Positions 1-8,804 are shown, counted from the stretch's first letter. The stretch is 64,000 nucleotides of DNA from WHSW01 sp963769945 (GCA_963769945.1 CAVYOA010000014.1:186001-250000); one strand, 5' to 3'. Notes: generated by a model from the sequence alone, not told the origin. Numbers and translations are program-made.

Positions 1-1
1 C

Positions 2-784
2 GACATCGGCGGCATCATCGTCATCGACTTCATCGACATGGCCAAGGCGAAGAATCGTGATCAGGTGCTGAAGACGCTGAAGAAGGCGCTCGATGCCGAC
101 AAGACCAAGTCCTACGTGATGGAGGTCTCGCCCCTGGGCCTGGTCGAGATGACGCGCCAGAACGTGACCGACGGCGTGCGCGAGATCCTCACCGAGGTGT
201 GCCCGACCTGTGACGGCGAGGGCGTCGTTCCCTCGGCCGAGACGATGGCGATTGACGTCATCCGACGCCTGCGTGAGGTTGCGGCCGAGCGCGACGACGA
301 GGCGTTTTTGATTCGCGTCAACCCGCACGTCGCGGCCGAGCTGGTCGCAGAGGACAGCGGCCTGGTCGAGCTCGAGCGCGACACGGCCAAGCACTTTCAC
401 TTCGAGGGCGGCGAGGCGCTGGCGATCGACACCTACGAGGTCGTCGATTCCGGGACTCGCAACGAGATCGAGGAAAGGGCGCTGCCGTTCCGCGTCGACG
501 AAGAGGTGCTGGTGACGATCGAGGAGCCGCACATGTACAACGCCGACGACGCGATCGCCCGCGTCGACTCCTACATCGTCAGCATCGGCGGCGGTGGCGA
601 GCACATCGGTGAGCGCCGCCTCGTGCGGATCGAGAGCGTCGCCCGCTCGGCGGCGACCGCGGCGTTGCTCGATGCCAATGGTGAGAAGCTAGAATCACCG
701 CCTTCTGCACGGCGCCGCGGCCGTCGAGGCGGCAGGCGCCGCAGTCGTGCCGGGACTCAAAACGGGCCCGCGGACAGTGAATGA
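2..784 (+). CDS. rne: Ribonuclease E/G, C-terminal part (5' end outside window)
   Basis: Endoribonuclease of the RNase E/G family, which cuts single-stranded AU-rich RNA in mRNA decay and rRNA/tRNA processing. The reading frame is open from base 2 and begins with DIGGIIVIDFIDM, the catalytic-core segment carrying an essential metal-binding aspartate. CPTC (about residue 70 of the visible part) matches the Zn-link cysteines that hold the family dimer together. The last ~35 residues are basic (RRRGRRGGRRR), a likely RNA-binding tail. The catalytic N-terminal half and S1 domain lie upstream of the window. Stop is 3 bases before rplU, so the two are probably cotranscribed. Confidence 0.93.
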   Translation, partial: DIGGIIVIDFIDMAKAKNRDQVLKTLKKALDADKTKSYVMEVSPLGLVEMTRQNVTDGVREILTEVCPTCDGEGVVPSAETMAIDVIRRLREVAAERDDEAFLIRVNPHVAAELVAEDSGLVELERDTAKHFHFEGGEALAIDTYEVVDSGTRNEIEERALPFRVDEEVLVTIEEPHMYNADDAIARVDSYIVSIGGGGEHIGERRLVRIESVARSAATAALLDANGEKLESPPSARRRGRRGGRRRSRAGTQNGPADSE

Positions 785-787
785 ACC

Positions 788-1345
788 ATGGCTAAGAACG
801 ACACCTACGCGATAATTGAGAGTGGCGGCAAGCAGTATCGAGCCGAGAAGGGCACGATGCTCGTGGTCGACCGGCTCAAGGCCGACGAGGGGGCGAAGGT
901 CAATCTGCGCGCGGTGATGTTCGCCGGCGACGACGACTTCGTTTCCGGCGGCGCCGACCTCGAGAAGGTCAAAGTCGAGGCCACGGTTGCAGGTCACGAG
1001 CGCGGCGAGAAGATCCGAATCTTCAAGTACAAGGCCAAGAAGGGCTATCGCAAGCGCGCCGGGCACCGCTCGGAGCTGACCCGGCTCGAGGTGACCGAGG
1101 TGAAGATGCTGACCCGCAAACCGGCGAAGGCGGCAGAGAAGCGCGAAGCCGGCGGTAGCAAGCCCGACGCCGAGGCCGCAGCTGCCGAGGTTGAGGCGCA
1201 GAAGCCGACGGAGGCCAAGAAGCCGGCGGCGAAGAAGCCCACCACCGCAAAGAAGCCGGCCGCCGCCAAGAAGCCGGCGGCAAAGAAGCCGGCCGCCGCC
1301 AAGAAGCCGGCGGCCAAGAAGACCTCGACGGAGAAGGAGAGCTAG
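788..1345 (+). CDS. rplU: 50S ribosomal protein L21 with long Ala/Lys-rich tail
   Basis: Large-subunit protein L21 (binds 23S rRNA). Residues 1-105 are the complete L21 fold, including YAIIESGGKQYR at the N-terminus and the KYKAKKGYRKRAGHR segment. The usual protein is about 103 residues; this one has 185. The extra ~80 residues are low-complexity and very basic, built from repeated KKPAA units. It lies between the RNase E/G gene and rpmA, the standard rplU-rpmA order. The tail probably contacts rRNA or is disordered (inference). Confidence 0.97.
   Translation: MAKNDTYAIIESGGKQYRAEKGTMLVVDRLKADEGAKVNLRAVMFAGDDDFVSGGADLEKVKVEATVAGHERGEKIRIFKYKAKKGYRKRAGHRSELTRLEVTEVKMLTRKPAKAAEKREAGGSKPDAEAAAAEVEAQKPTEAKKPAAKKPTTAKKPAAAKKPAAKKPAAAKKPAAKKTSTEKES
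1216..1320 (+). repeat. Tandem codon repeat encoding KKPAA units in L21
   Basis: Near-identical 12-15 base units of the type AAGAAGCCGGCGGC recur about seven times, encoding KKPAA/KKPTT steps at the L21 C-terminus. Such arrays change copy number easily, so length differences between relatives are expected. Confidence 0.8.
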
Positions 1346-1349
1346 AGCG

Positions 1350-1604
1350 ATGGCTCACAAGAAAGGGCTCGGCTCGAGCCGAAACGGGCGCGATTCCAAT
1401 CCCAAGTTTCTCGGCGTCAAGGTCTTCGCCGGACAGAAGGTCAACGGTGGCGAGATCATCGTCCGCCAGCGCGGTACTCGCTTCAACCCGGGGGAGGGGA
1501 CGGGGATTGGCCGCGACCACACGATCTTTGCGACCCGCGCCGGAACGGTTGAGTTCGCCTCTGGCCATCGTGGCCGCACAGTCACCGTCGTCGGCGCCGA
1601 GTAG
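1350..1604 (+). CDS. rpmA: 50S ribosomal protein L27
   Basis: 84-residue L27, whose N-terminus reaches towards the peptidyl-transferase centre. The protein starts MAHKKGLGSSRNGRDS, the family signature, and contains GTRFNPGEG and GRDHTIFA. The ATG at 1350 is chosen because it gives the canonical N-terminus and follows a purine-rich GGAGAAGGAGAG site; the frame is open further upstream but that part overlaps rplU. Four bases separate it from the rplU stop. Confidence 0.97.
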   Translation: MAHKKGLGSSRNGRDSNPKFLGVKVFAGQKVNGGEIIVRQRGTRFNPGEGTGIGRDHTIFATRAGTVEFASGHRGRTVTVVGAE

Positions 1605-1614
1605 ACGGCCGGTT

Positions 1615-1627
1615 CCGCCCCGGGCGG
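1615..1627 (+). terminator. GC-rich hairpin after rpmA
   Basis: CCGCCC-C-GGGCGG forms a perfect 6-bp stem 10 bases after the rpmA stop. There is no U tract, so it is at best a candidate terminator or a pause/stability element closing the rplU-rpmA unit. Confidence 0.3.
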
Positions 1628-1745
1628 CGCAGGCGTTCACGCGCTGACGTGGGCGCAACCGGCGACGCCGGGCCTTGATTGCGGGGTAGGGGTGCGGTGA
1701 GCGGTCGTTTGGCGAGAACCTCAACGAACTCCCGAGGGAGGAACG

Positions 1746-2436
1746 TTGGGTTCTGCCGTGGAACATCCGTCGACAACCCGGCCAACCCTCGCGATAAGGC
1801 TGACGACGCACGACGCTTGTCGACGCGCTTCGCCGTGGGGACGAGGGCGCGTTTACGGCGCTGGTCGAGGAGATGACGCCGGCGTTGATTCGTGTCGCCC
1901 AAGCTCATGTCCCGAGCCGCGCAATCGCCGAGGAGGTCGTTCAGGACACCTGGATCGGCGTGATCAAGGGCATCGACCGCTTCGAGGGTCGTTCGGCGCT
2001 TCGCACCTGGATCTTTCAGATCATGCTCAACAACGCTCGCACCCGGGGCAAGCGCGAGAAACGGACGCTGCCGTTCTCGTTCTTTCGCCGTGGCGGCGAG
2101 GAGGGCCGCGACGAGCCCGCGGTTGATGCCGACCGCTTTCAGGGCCGGCGCGGGGAGGATCCCGGCGCCTGGGCGCGGCCGCCGGTGGAATGGTCGTCGG
2201 CGGACGTAAAGCTCGAGAGCGACGCGACACGCGATGTCCTGCTCGAAGCGATCGCGGATTTGCCGCCGCGCCAGCGCGAAGTCCTCACTCTGCGCGACAT
2301 TCAGGGCTACTCGGCTGCCGAGACGTGTAACGCGCTCGAGCTCACCGAGACCAACCAGCGAGTTCTCTTGCACCGCGCACGCTCGAAAGTGCGAGCGGCG
2401 TTGGAGCAGCACTTCGAATCGGAAGCGACGCGATGA
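1746..2436 (+). CDS. ECF-type RNA polymerase sigma factor (one-base frameshift near N-terminus)
   Basis: Alternative sigma-70 factor of the ECF class. Region 2 is visible as EEVVQDTWIGVIKGIDRFEG followed by SALRTWIF; region 4 as LPPRQREVLTLRDIQGYSAAE with the helix-turn-helix ending LLHRARSKVRAAL. The downstream frame is open back to about 1804 and contains LVDALRRGDEGAFTALVEEM, the normal ECF N-terminus, but holds no ATG/GTG/TTG before 1873. A TTG at 1746 with a strong GGGAGG site lies in the neighbouring frame; removing one base near 1818 joins it to the sigma frame. Its stop overlaps the next gene (ATGA), a zinc-finger anti-sigma candidate, so the pair is probably coupled. Confidence 0.85.
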
Positions 2437-2705
2437 GCCCGCAAGCAACACAAGAGATCGCCTGCCGCGACTTCGTCGAGCTGGTTACCGACCTGATCGA
2501 GGGCCAGCTCGAGCAGGCCCGCCGGCTGCAAGCCGAGGCGCACGCCGGCGATTGCCCGCACTGCGCCGAGTACTTGGCGCAGATCAAGCGCACGATCGCT
2601 GGGCTGCGGGCGCTGGTCGCTCGCGAGGACTTCCCCGAAACCCGCGAGCAGGCGCTGGCGGCTTTCCGCGAGCTCAAGCTGGACAGCGGCGGCGCGGCGC
2701 TCTAG
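2433..2705 (+). CDS. Putative zinc-finger anti-sigma factor
   Basis: 90-residue soluble protein. It carries a cysteine near the N-terminus (EIACRDFVELVTDLIEG) and then HAGDCPHC, matching the H-x3-C-x2-C pattern of zinc-binding anti-sigma domains, which hold ECF sigma factors inactive. The start codon overlaps the sigma-factor stop by four bases, the usual arrangement for a sigma/anti-sigma pair. No membrane segment is present, so it would act in the cytoplasm, possibly as a redox- or zinc-sensitive switch (inference). Confidence 0.78.
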   Translation: MSPQATQEIACRDFVELVTDLIEGQLEQARRLQAEAHAGDCPHCAEYLAQIKRTIAGLRALVAREDFPETREQALAAFRELKLDSGGAAL

Positions 2706-2725
2706 CCGCGCCGCCGCCGTTGTCG

Positions 2726-3883
2726 CTACTTGATCTTCAGCTTGCTGACGACGCCCGCATGATCTGACGGGTAGAGCCCGTTGACGATCGCCTTGCCGAC
2801 GATCGTCGAGCTCACCAGCTTCACCTTCTTGTTTGGCTGATTGCTCATGATGTGATCGACGCGATGGTCGAACTGGTTCGGCGGCGAGGTGAACACATCG
2901 TTGACGCAACAGCTCGTGCGGTCGTCGGTGGCCCGTTCGGTGAAGCCACCGTTGAGCAGCGTCTGGTACGCCTGATCGTCGCCCATCTTCACCCCCGGAA
3001 CGTCGGAGTTGAAGTCGCCGAGGATGATTGCCTTGTTCGCGTTCGCCGGCTCGGCAAGCAGCTGCGCTGCCTGCTGGGCCCGGATGCTCGGGACCTGCTT
3101 CTCGTCGTCGAACGCCTCGAAATGTGAGTTGACGAAGCGAAACGACTTCTTCACCTTCTTCTTGCCCTTGCCCTTCTGCACCTTGACGTCGCCAGCCGTC
3201 CAGCCGCGGGTAACCGGCACGTCGATGCCGGCGATGTTCGGCGTGTACAGCGCGCTGAAGGTGCCTGTCTGCGGGTTCTTCAGCTTCGCCTTGACCTTCG
3301 AGTCGTCGTTGACGAGGATCACGTCGCGCATCGTCAAGCGACCCTGAATGTCGCCGCCCTCGAGACCGGTGTTGGGGTTGTTGTCGGTGTCGGCCGGAGC
3401 CTCGAAGTCGAACTCGGTCTTGACCACGGCGGGCGTGAAATCGCCGCCCTGCGCAGCTATTTGGTCGAGCAACAGCTGAAGGAAGTCATACCGTGTATCC
3501 GTCGCGGTGAATGTCCCGTTCGGGCCCTGCTGAGGGCCACCGGGCATCGGATTGGTACGCCACCAGGCAACTTCTTGCAATCCGACGAGGTCCGGCTTGT
3601 TCGAGACGATTTCGGCCGCGAGCGCCTGAGCGCGCAGCGGAAAGTTGGTCCGGTCGACCTCCGCAAGAATCTCGCCGTTGGCCTTGGTGAACTGCTTGAA
3701 CGTGTTTGCCTCGAGCGCCGGGCCGAGATCGGCGCCAAGGTAGACGTTGCGGGTCATTACCGTCACCGGCACCGCCTTTTTCTTCTTCGGCTTAGCCTCG
3801 ACGCCCGGCGCGGCGACGAGCGCGACGATCCCAACCATGCCAGTCAGCAGGCCGACCGCGAAGGTCCGGACGCGACGGTCCAT
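2726..3883 (-). CDS. Secreted endonuclease/exonuclease/phosphatase-family protein
   Basis: 385-residue protein with a signal peptide (basic MDRRVRT, then a hydrophobic stretch ending VEA) followed by a lysine-rich patch. It shows the EEP-superfamily metal-dependent phosphoesterase motifs: TRNVYLGADL, VGLQEVAWW (catalytic Glu), NSHFEAFD, ILGDFNSD and SDHAGV (His near the C-terminus). Substrates in this superfamily range from DNA to phospholipids and inositol phosphates; the sequence does not decide. The start at 3883 is chosen over an upstream in-frame one because it gives a clean signal peptide and follows GAGAGAG. Divergent from obg. Confidence 0.85.
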   Translation of the reverse strand: MDRRVRTFAVGLLTGMVGIVALVAAPGVEAKPKKKKAVPVTVMTRNVYLGADLGPALEANTFKQFTKANGEILAEVDRTNFPLRAQALAAEIVSNKPDLVGLQEVAWWRTNPMPGGPQQGPNGTFTATDTRYDFLQLLLDQIAAQGGDFTPAVVKTEFDFEAPADTDNNPNTGLEGGDIQGRLTMRDVILVNDDSKVKAKLKNPQTGTFSALYTPNIAGIDVPVTRGWTAGDVKVQKGKGKKKVKKSFRFVNSHFEAFDDEKQVPSIRAQQAAQLLAEPANANKAIILGDFNSDVPGVKMGDDQAYQTLLNGGFTERATDDRTSCCVNDVFTSPPNQFDHRVDHIMSNQPNKKVKLVSSTIVGKAIVNGLYPSDHAGVVSKLKIK

Positions 3884-4005
3884 CGTTTGCTCTCTCAACT
3901 GCAAGTTCCTCTCTCTTCGTTTGCCCGTTGTGCGCGGGGACTTCTCTCTCGGCGGCAAGCGTATTCGCCGACCTCGGTGAGGACAACACGTCTACCGTTC
4001 ATTCG

Positions 4006-5307
4006 ATGCTCTCCGACCGCGCCAAGATCTATGTCGAAGGTGGTGCCGGAGGAAACGGATCGGTCTCACTGCGGCGCGAGGCGCACGTCCCGCGCGGTGG
4101 CCCAGATGGCGGCGACGGCGGTCATGGCGGCGACGTCGTCCTCGTCTGCGATTCGTCGCGCCGTGACCTCGCGGCCCTGCGGTTTTCGCCACATCATGTA
4201 GCGGGCCGTGGTGGCCACGGCCAGGGCAAGCAGCGACACGGTGCTCGCGGCGCCGACGAGGTGATCGCGGTGCCGCCCGGTACACAAGCCGACGGTCTCG
4301 AGGGTGAGCGCTATGACCTCGTCGAGCCAGGACAGCGGGCGATCGTCGCCCGCGGCGGCATCGGCGGGCACGGCAACAAGCGATTCACAACCTCGACCCG
4401 GCAAACGCCTCGTTTCGCTGAACGCGGGCTCTGCGGTCAAAGCGGCTGGATCGAGCTGAGGCTGAAGTTGCTCGCCGACGCTGGGCTCGTCGGCTTGCCA
4501 AACGCGGGCAAGTCGTCACTGTTGGGGGCACTGACGCGGGCTGCGCCGAAGGTCGCCGACTATCCCTTCACGACGGTGGAGCCCGTGTTGGGGACGATCG
4601 ATGACGGCGAGCGCCAGCTCGTGCTCGCCGATATCCCGGGGCTGATCGAAGGCGCGGCAACGGGCGCCGGGCTCGGTCACGAGTTTCTCGCGCACGTCGA
4701 GCGCTGCCGGGTGCTGATCCATCTGCTGGCACTCGACCCTCTGCAGGCCGGTGATGATCAGGTTGCGAGCTTGGGCGCGGCGTACGCGACAATTCGCGGC
4801 GAGCTCGACGACTACGGCGAGGGCTTGGCCGACCTTCCCGAGATCATCGTCGTCTCGAAGCGAGATCTCGTCCTCGACGAGGAGGTCGCGCAGATTGTTG
4901 CCGAGCTCTCATCGGCGCTCGAGCGCGAGGTTCTCGCGATCTCCTCGGCCACCGGTACCGGCCTGTCCGAGCTCTCCAATGCGCTCTTCGCCGCGGTGGC
5001 CCCGGGCGACGGCCCCGCTGACACCGGGGGCGCAAGCGGCGCTGAGCACAGGTTTCAGGCCGAGCATGTGGTTTATCGACCCGAAGGCCCCGGCGGGTTC
5101 GACGTCGTGCGCGAGGACAACGCCTATCGCGTTACCGGTCGCGGGGTCGAGATGCTGGTATCGCGACACGATCTCTCGAATCTGGAGGCGCTCGCCTACC
5201 TCGAAGGCCGGCTGCGCGAGATCGGCGTGATCGCGGCGCTCGAGCGAGCGGGGTTCGAGTCGGGCGACGAGGTCCGCATCGGCAAGGAGGAGTTCGAGCT
5301 TCACTAG
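4006..5307 (+). CDS. obgE: GTPase Obg
   Basis: 433-residue GTPase involved in 50S assembly and stress/growth control. The glycine-rich Obg fold occupies about residues 1-158 (GGAGGNGSVSLRREAHVPRG). The G domain follows with GLPNAGKSS (P-loop, ~162), DIPGLIEGA (G3, ~208) and SKRDL (G4). The C-terminal OCT domain ends in GDEVRIGKEEFELH. ATG 4006 gives the standard N-terminus; an upstream in-frame start would overlap the divergent promoter region. Placement after rplU-rpmA, with two genes inserted between, is a variant of the common rplU-rpmA-obg order. Confidence 0.97.
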   Translation: MLSDRAKIYVEGGAGGNGSVSLRREAHVPRGGPDGGDGGHGGDVVLVCDSSRRDLAALRFSPHHVAGRGGHGQGKQRHGARGADEVIAVPPGTQADGLEGERYDLVEPGQRAIVARGGIGGHGNKRFTTSTRQTPRFAERGLCGQSGWIELRLKLLADAGLVGLPNAGKSSLLGALTRAAPKVADYPFTTVEPVLGTIDDGERQLVLADIPGLIEGAATGAGLGHEFLAHVERCRVLIHLLALDPLQAGDDQVASLGAAYATIRGELDDYGEGLADLPEIIVVSKRDLVLDEEVAQIVAELSSALEREVLAISSATGTGLSELSNALFAAVAPGDGPADTGGASGAEHRFQAEHVVYRPEGPGGFDVVREDNAYRVTGRGVEMLVSRHDLSNLEALAYLEGRLREIGVIAALERAGFESGDEVRIGKEEFELH

Positions 5308-5350
5308 AACCTGGCTCGCACACCCACGCCTGACGGCGTCAGGGCGCAGG

Positions 5351-5403
5351 CGCGAGGTTCGCAACAGGTTCAAACGGTCGCTGCGCCGCCGTCTAACCTC
5401 GCG
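5351..5403 (+). promoter_or_regulatory. Inverted repeat in the proB leader
   Basis: CGCGAGGTT (5351-5359) and AACCTCGCG (5395-5403) are perfect 9-base inverted copies 35 bases apart; the right arm ends six bases before the proB ATG. Paired in RNA they would fold the ribosome-binding region into a stem. A second small dyad, CCTGACG-G-CGTCAGG, lies at 5329-5343. Role unknown; could be translational control or an obg terminator/antiterminator. Confidence 0.4.
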
Positions 5404-5409
5404 GCAGGC

Positions 5410-6498
5410 ATGACCATCGTCGTCAAATTGGGCTCCTCGATAGTCGCCGACTCGCAAGGCCTGCTGCGCGAGCCGGTGCTCGACAGCGTCTGCGAGCAGG
5501 TCGCCGAGCTACATCACGCCGGCGAGGACGTCGCCATGGTCACCTCAGGGGCGATCGCGCTCGGAATGAGGTTGATGGATCTGCCGACGCGACCGCGAAC
5601 GATCGACGAGCTGCAGGCGGCGTCCGCGGTTGGGCAGGGGACGCTGTTTCGCGCTTATGAGTCGCGGCTGGCTGATCGCAACGTGCACGCCGCCCAGGTG
5701 CTGCTCACCTCTTTCGATCTCTCAGTCCGAATGCACTATCTGAACGCCCGCCGCTCGCTCGACAAGCTGCTGCAATGGCGATGCGTGCCGGTCGTCAACG
5801 AAAACGACACGACCGCTACCGACGAGATCACGTTCGGTGACAACGACTTCCTTTCGGCCCAGGTGGCGCTGTTGCTTGGCGCCCGCCTGCTCGTGCTCTT
5901 GACCGACATTGCGGGACTTCACACATCCGATCCCAACCGCGATTCCGCGGCCGAGCTCGTCTCGGCGGTGGATGACTTCGCCGAGCTCGAGGCGTTCGAG
6001 ATCGGTGACCGCACGTCTCCGTATGGCTCCGGCGGCATGCGCAGCAAGGTCGCCGCGGCGGGAATGGCAAGCGCCGCCGGCATCCCGGCCGTGATCTGTT
6101 CGGGCACCGAGGCCGGCACTTTGCGCGCGGCGGCCGCGGGCGCACAAGGCGGCACGCGCTTTGCAGCTCATCCGGAGCGGACACCCTCGTTCAAGCTCTG
6201 GCTTCGTCACGCGAAGCCGGTGCGGGGGCAGATCGCGGTTGACGCGGGCGCGGCTGAGGTACTGCGCGAACGCGGCTCGAGCCTGCTGCCGGTTGGGATC
6301 ACGGGCGTCGTCGGCGAGTTCGACGCGGGGGACGCCGTCGACGTGCTGTGCGACTCGACCCTCGTCGGCAAGGGGATCGTCAACTACTCGGCGGCCGAGC
6401 TCGAGCGGATCAAGGGCATGAACTCCGCCGAGGTGCGCGAGCTCTTTCCTTCGGCGTCCGAAGAAGCTGTACACCGCGACCGATTCGTGCTTGCATAG
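5410..6498 (+). CDS. proB: Glutamate 5-kinase
   Basis: 362-residue enzyme catalysing ATP-dependent phosphorylation of glutamate, first step of proline synthesis in the cytoplasm. Amino-acid kinase domain ~1-255: VVKLGSSIVAD at the N-terminus, VTSGAIALGM, VVNENDTTATDEI and GTGGM-like YGSGGMRSK. A C-terminal PUA domain (~275-355, RGQIAVDAGAAEVLRERG) is present, as in the long, feedback-regulated form. ProA is encoded downstream with one protease gene between. Confidence 0.96.
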   Translation: MTIVVKLGSSIVADSQGLLREPVLDSVCEQVAELHHAGEDVAMVTSGAIALGMRLMDLPTRPRTIDELQAASAVGQGTLFRAYESRLADRNVHAAQVLLTSFDLSVRMHYLNARRSLDKLLQWRCVPVVNENDTTATDEITFGDNDFLSAQVALLLGARLLVLLTDIAGLHTSDPNRDSAAELVSAVDDFAELEAFEIGDRTSPYGSGGMRSKVAAAGMASAAGIPAVICSGTEAGTLRAAAAGAQGGTRFAAHPERTPSFKLWLRHAKPVRGQIAVDAGAAEVLRERGSSLLPVGITGVVGEFDAGDAVDVLCDSTLVGKGIVNYSAAELERIKGMNSAEVRELFPSASEEAVHRDRFVLA

Positions 6499-6504
6499 GT
6501 CGCC

Positions 6505-7425
6505 GTGGCGGGGAGTATCGCGAGGCAGTGCAGGGCCATCGGCGCAGCCACGGCTGTCGCCGCGGCGCTGGCGTTCCTCGGCACTCCAGCCAGCGAGGCT
6601 GCGCCGCTGGAGCGCGATCTTGCCGGCGACGGCGCTGCCGACTATTGGACGGCGAAACGGATGGCGACGGCGCGGCCGCTGGAGTTGACCCAGCGCGGCG
6701 GCGAGTTCGAGCTCGGGCTCGGCCGGCGCAGCCACACCGTTCCCTATCTCAGCGGCCCGGTGCCCGATCCCAGCGTGGCGCCCTTTCCGACCTTCGGCAA
6801 GCTGTTCGGCAAGATTCCCCGCATCGGGCGCTACGAGTGCTCGGCGACGGTCGTCGACACGGCCGGCGACAGCACGGTCTTCACCGCGGGACACTGCGTA
6901 GCGGACCCGTTCGTGCGCCGCTTCGCCTCGAAGCTGCTGTTTGTACCCGGCTACAACCGCGGTAGCGAGCCATATGGACGCTTCGAGGGCCGGGCGCTGC
7001 TGACGACCCGCGAGTGGGCACGAACCGCGAACAACAACTTCGACTATGCCGCGGTCGCCGTTCGAAAGCGAGACGATGGGGCGACTCTCGAGGCAGCGAC
7101 GGGCGCCGTGGCGATGGCGACCAAGACGCCGCGCGAGGGCGAATATTCCGCCTACGGCTACCCCTCCAATCTCGAGGGTGGGCAGGCGCTGTGGGGATGC
7201 GGATCGGCTTACGCCGGCGACGATCCCCGTCCGATCCCGTTCGGCCCGATACCGATCGGGATCGGCTGCGATCAAAAAGCAGGGGCCAGCGGCGGCGGCT
7301 GGCTCAACGCCAGCGGCCAGCTCGTCTCGCTGACGAGCTTCGGCTACCGCAAGCACCCTCAGCTCGTTTACGGGCCCTACCTGACCAACAAAGCGACGAA
7401 GCTCGTCAACCGAATCGGCGGGTGA
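6505..7425 (+). CDS. Secreted trypsin/V8-like serine protease
   Basis: 306-residue protein with an N-terminal signal peptide (hydrophobic stretch ending ASEAA). A chymotrypsin-fold triad is visible: FTAGHC (His), NNFDYAAVAV (Asp) and GASGGGW (Ser nucleophile). The GxSGG form with a preceding GIGCDQ resembles glutamyl endopeptidase/trypsin-like peptidases. The GTG start at 6505 lies six bases after the proB stop, so it may share the proB message although function is unrelated to proline synthesis. Likely acts outside the cell; the target is not predictable. Confidence 0.85.
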   Translation: MAGSIARQCRAIGAATAVAAALAFLGTPASEAAPLERDLAGDGAADYWTAKRMATARPLELTQRGGEFELGLGRRSHTVPYLSGPVPDPSVAPFPTFGKLFGKIPRIGRYECSATVVDTAGDSTVFTAGHCVADPFVRRFASKLLFVPGYNRGSEPYGRFEGRALLTTREWARTANNNFDYAAVAVRKRDDGATLEAATGAVAMATKTPREGEYSAYGYPSNLEGGQALWGCGSAYAGDDPRPIPFGPIPIGIGCDQKAGASGGGWLNASGQLVSLTSFGYRKHPQLVYGPYLTNKATKLVNRIGG

Positions 7426-7539
7426 GAGGCGGCGCCTGGCGGCGTCATCGGTCGCTCGCGTGCAGAGCACGCCACGCTCCCCGCTTCCTTGCCCGGCTTG
7501 CCCCTCGCGCGCCGAAGGGGGGGTACCCTTTTGGTTGAG

Positions 7540-8802
7540 ATGGCAATTGCCACCCGAACGGTGATCGAGGCCTGTGAGAGCGCCAAGCGCGCGGCTCGGG
7601 CATTGGCGACGGCGCAGACCGCGACCAAGGATCGCGCCTTGACGCGACTCGCCGAGCTGCTGACCGAGCGCGAGGGCGAGGTGCTCGAGGCAAACGAGGC
7701 AGACCTCGCCGACGAGCGCGCGCTCGAGCTGTCGGACGCGCTGCGTGATCGCTTGGCGCTCGACTCGGCTCGGATCGCCGCGATGGCCGAGGGCGTTCGC
7801 GCGGTTGTGGCCCTCGACGATCCGGTTGGCGAAGAGCTCGAGCGCCGCACACTCGACAGCGGCCTCGACTTGCGCAAGCTGCGCGTCCCGCTGGGTGTCG
7901 TCGCTGTGATCTACGAGGCCCGGCCTAACGTCACCGTCGACTGCGCTGCGCTGTGCCTGAAGAGCGGTAACTCGATCGTCCTGCGCGGCTCGAGCTACGC
8001 CCAGCGCTCCAACGCCGCCCTGGCCGCGCTCGTGCGCGAGGCCGTGGTCGATGCGGGGTTGCCCGAGGGTGCGGTCGAACTGCTTGCTGGCGAGCGCTCC
8101 GAGCTCGAACAGCTGGCAACGGCTGAGGGCTTGGTCGAGCTGGTCATACCTCGAGGCGGCGAGGGCTTGAAAAACGCGCTCAAGGCTGTTGCCACGGTCC
8201 CGGTGCTGTTCGCCGCCGGTGGCAACTGCCACGTCTACGTCGACGCTTCGGCCGACCTCGAGATGGCGCGGCGCATCGCCGTGAACGCCAAGGTCGACCG
8301 CCCGGGTGTCTGCAACGCCGCCGAGAGCTTGCTCGTCCACGCTGATGTCGCGGCCGAGTTCCTGCCCGTCGTGCTTGCCGATCTGCGCGGCGCCGGCGTC
8401 GAGCTGGTCGGCGACGGGCGCGCGCAGGCTAGCGCCGGTGCGACGCCGGTTGGCGAGGCCAGTGACGAGGATTGGGACACCGAGTACCACGGCCTGAAGA
8501 TGTCGGTGGGGGTGGTCGATTCGCTCGCCGATGCGATTGCCCACGTCAACGCGCATACGACGGGCCACACTGAGGCGATCGTTGCCGGTTCGGATGGTGC
8601 GGCGGCCGAGTTCAGCGAGGCGGTCGATGCGGCGGTTGTCTTCGTCAACGCTTCGACGCGGTTCACCGACGGCTTCGTCTTCGGCATGGGTGCCGAGATC
8701 GGCAACTCGACGCAGAAGCTTCACGCCCGCGGTCCGATTGGCCTGCGCGAGCTGACGACGACCAAGTACGTGATCCACGGCACTGGACAGGTTCGGGGGT
8801 AG
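7540..8802 (+). CDS. proA: Gamma-glutamyl phosphate reductase
   Basis: 420-residue NADPH-dependent enzyme converting glutamyl-5-phosphate to glutamate semialdehyde, second proline step. Aldehyde-dehydrogenase-like fold with VIYEARPNVTVD, KSGNSIVLRGSSYA, VIPRGGEGL and the catalytic-cysteine region DRPGVCNAAESLLVH. ATG 7540 is preferred over the upstream in-frame start since it aligns with the family N-terminus. The 110-base gap before it has no strong terminator. Confidence 0.96.
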   Translation: MAIATRTVIEACESAKRAARALATAQTATKDRALTRLAELLTEREGEVLEANEADLADERALELSDALRDRLALDSARIAAMAEGVRAVVALDDPVGEELERRTLDSGLDLRKLRVPLGVVAVIYEARPNVTVDCAALCLKSGNSIVLRGSSYAQRSNAALAALVREAVVDAGLPEGAVELLAGERSELEQLATAEGLVELVIPRGGEGLKNALKAVATVPVLFAAGGNCHVYVDASADLEMARRIAVNAKVDRPGVCNAAESLLVHADVAAEFLPVVLADLRGAGVELVGDGRAQASAGATPVGEASDEDWDTEYHGLKMSVGVVDSLADAIAHVNAHTTGHTEAIVAGSDGAAAEFSEAVDAAVVFVNASTRFTDGFVFGMGAEIGNSTQKLHARGPIGLRELTTTKYVIHGTGQVRG

Positions 8803-8804
8803 AC

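Noticed and set aside
5722..8778. Very long open frame on the minus strand across proB, the protease and proA
   Set aside because: It is the mirror of GC-rich codon bias; the + strand genes have clear family motifs and the mirror product resembles nothing.
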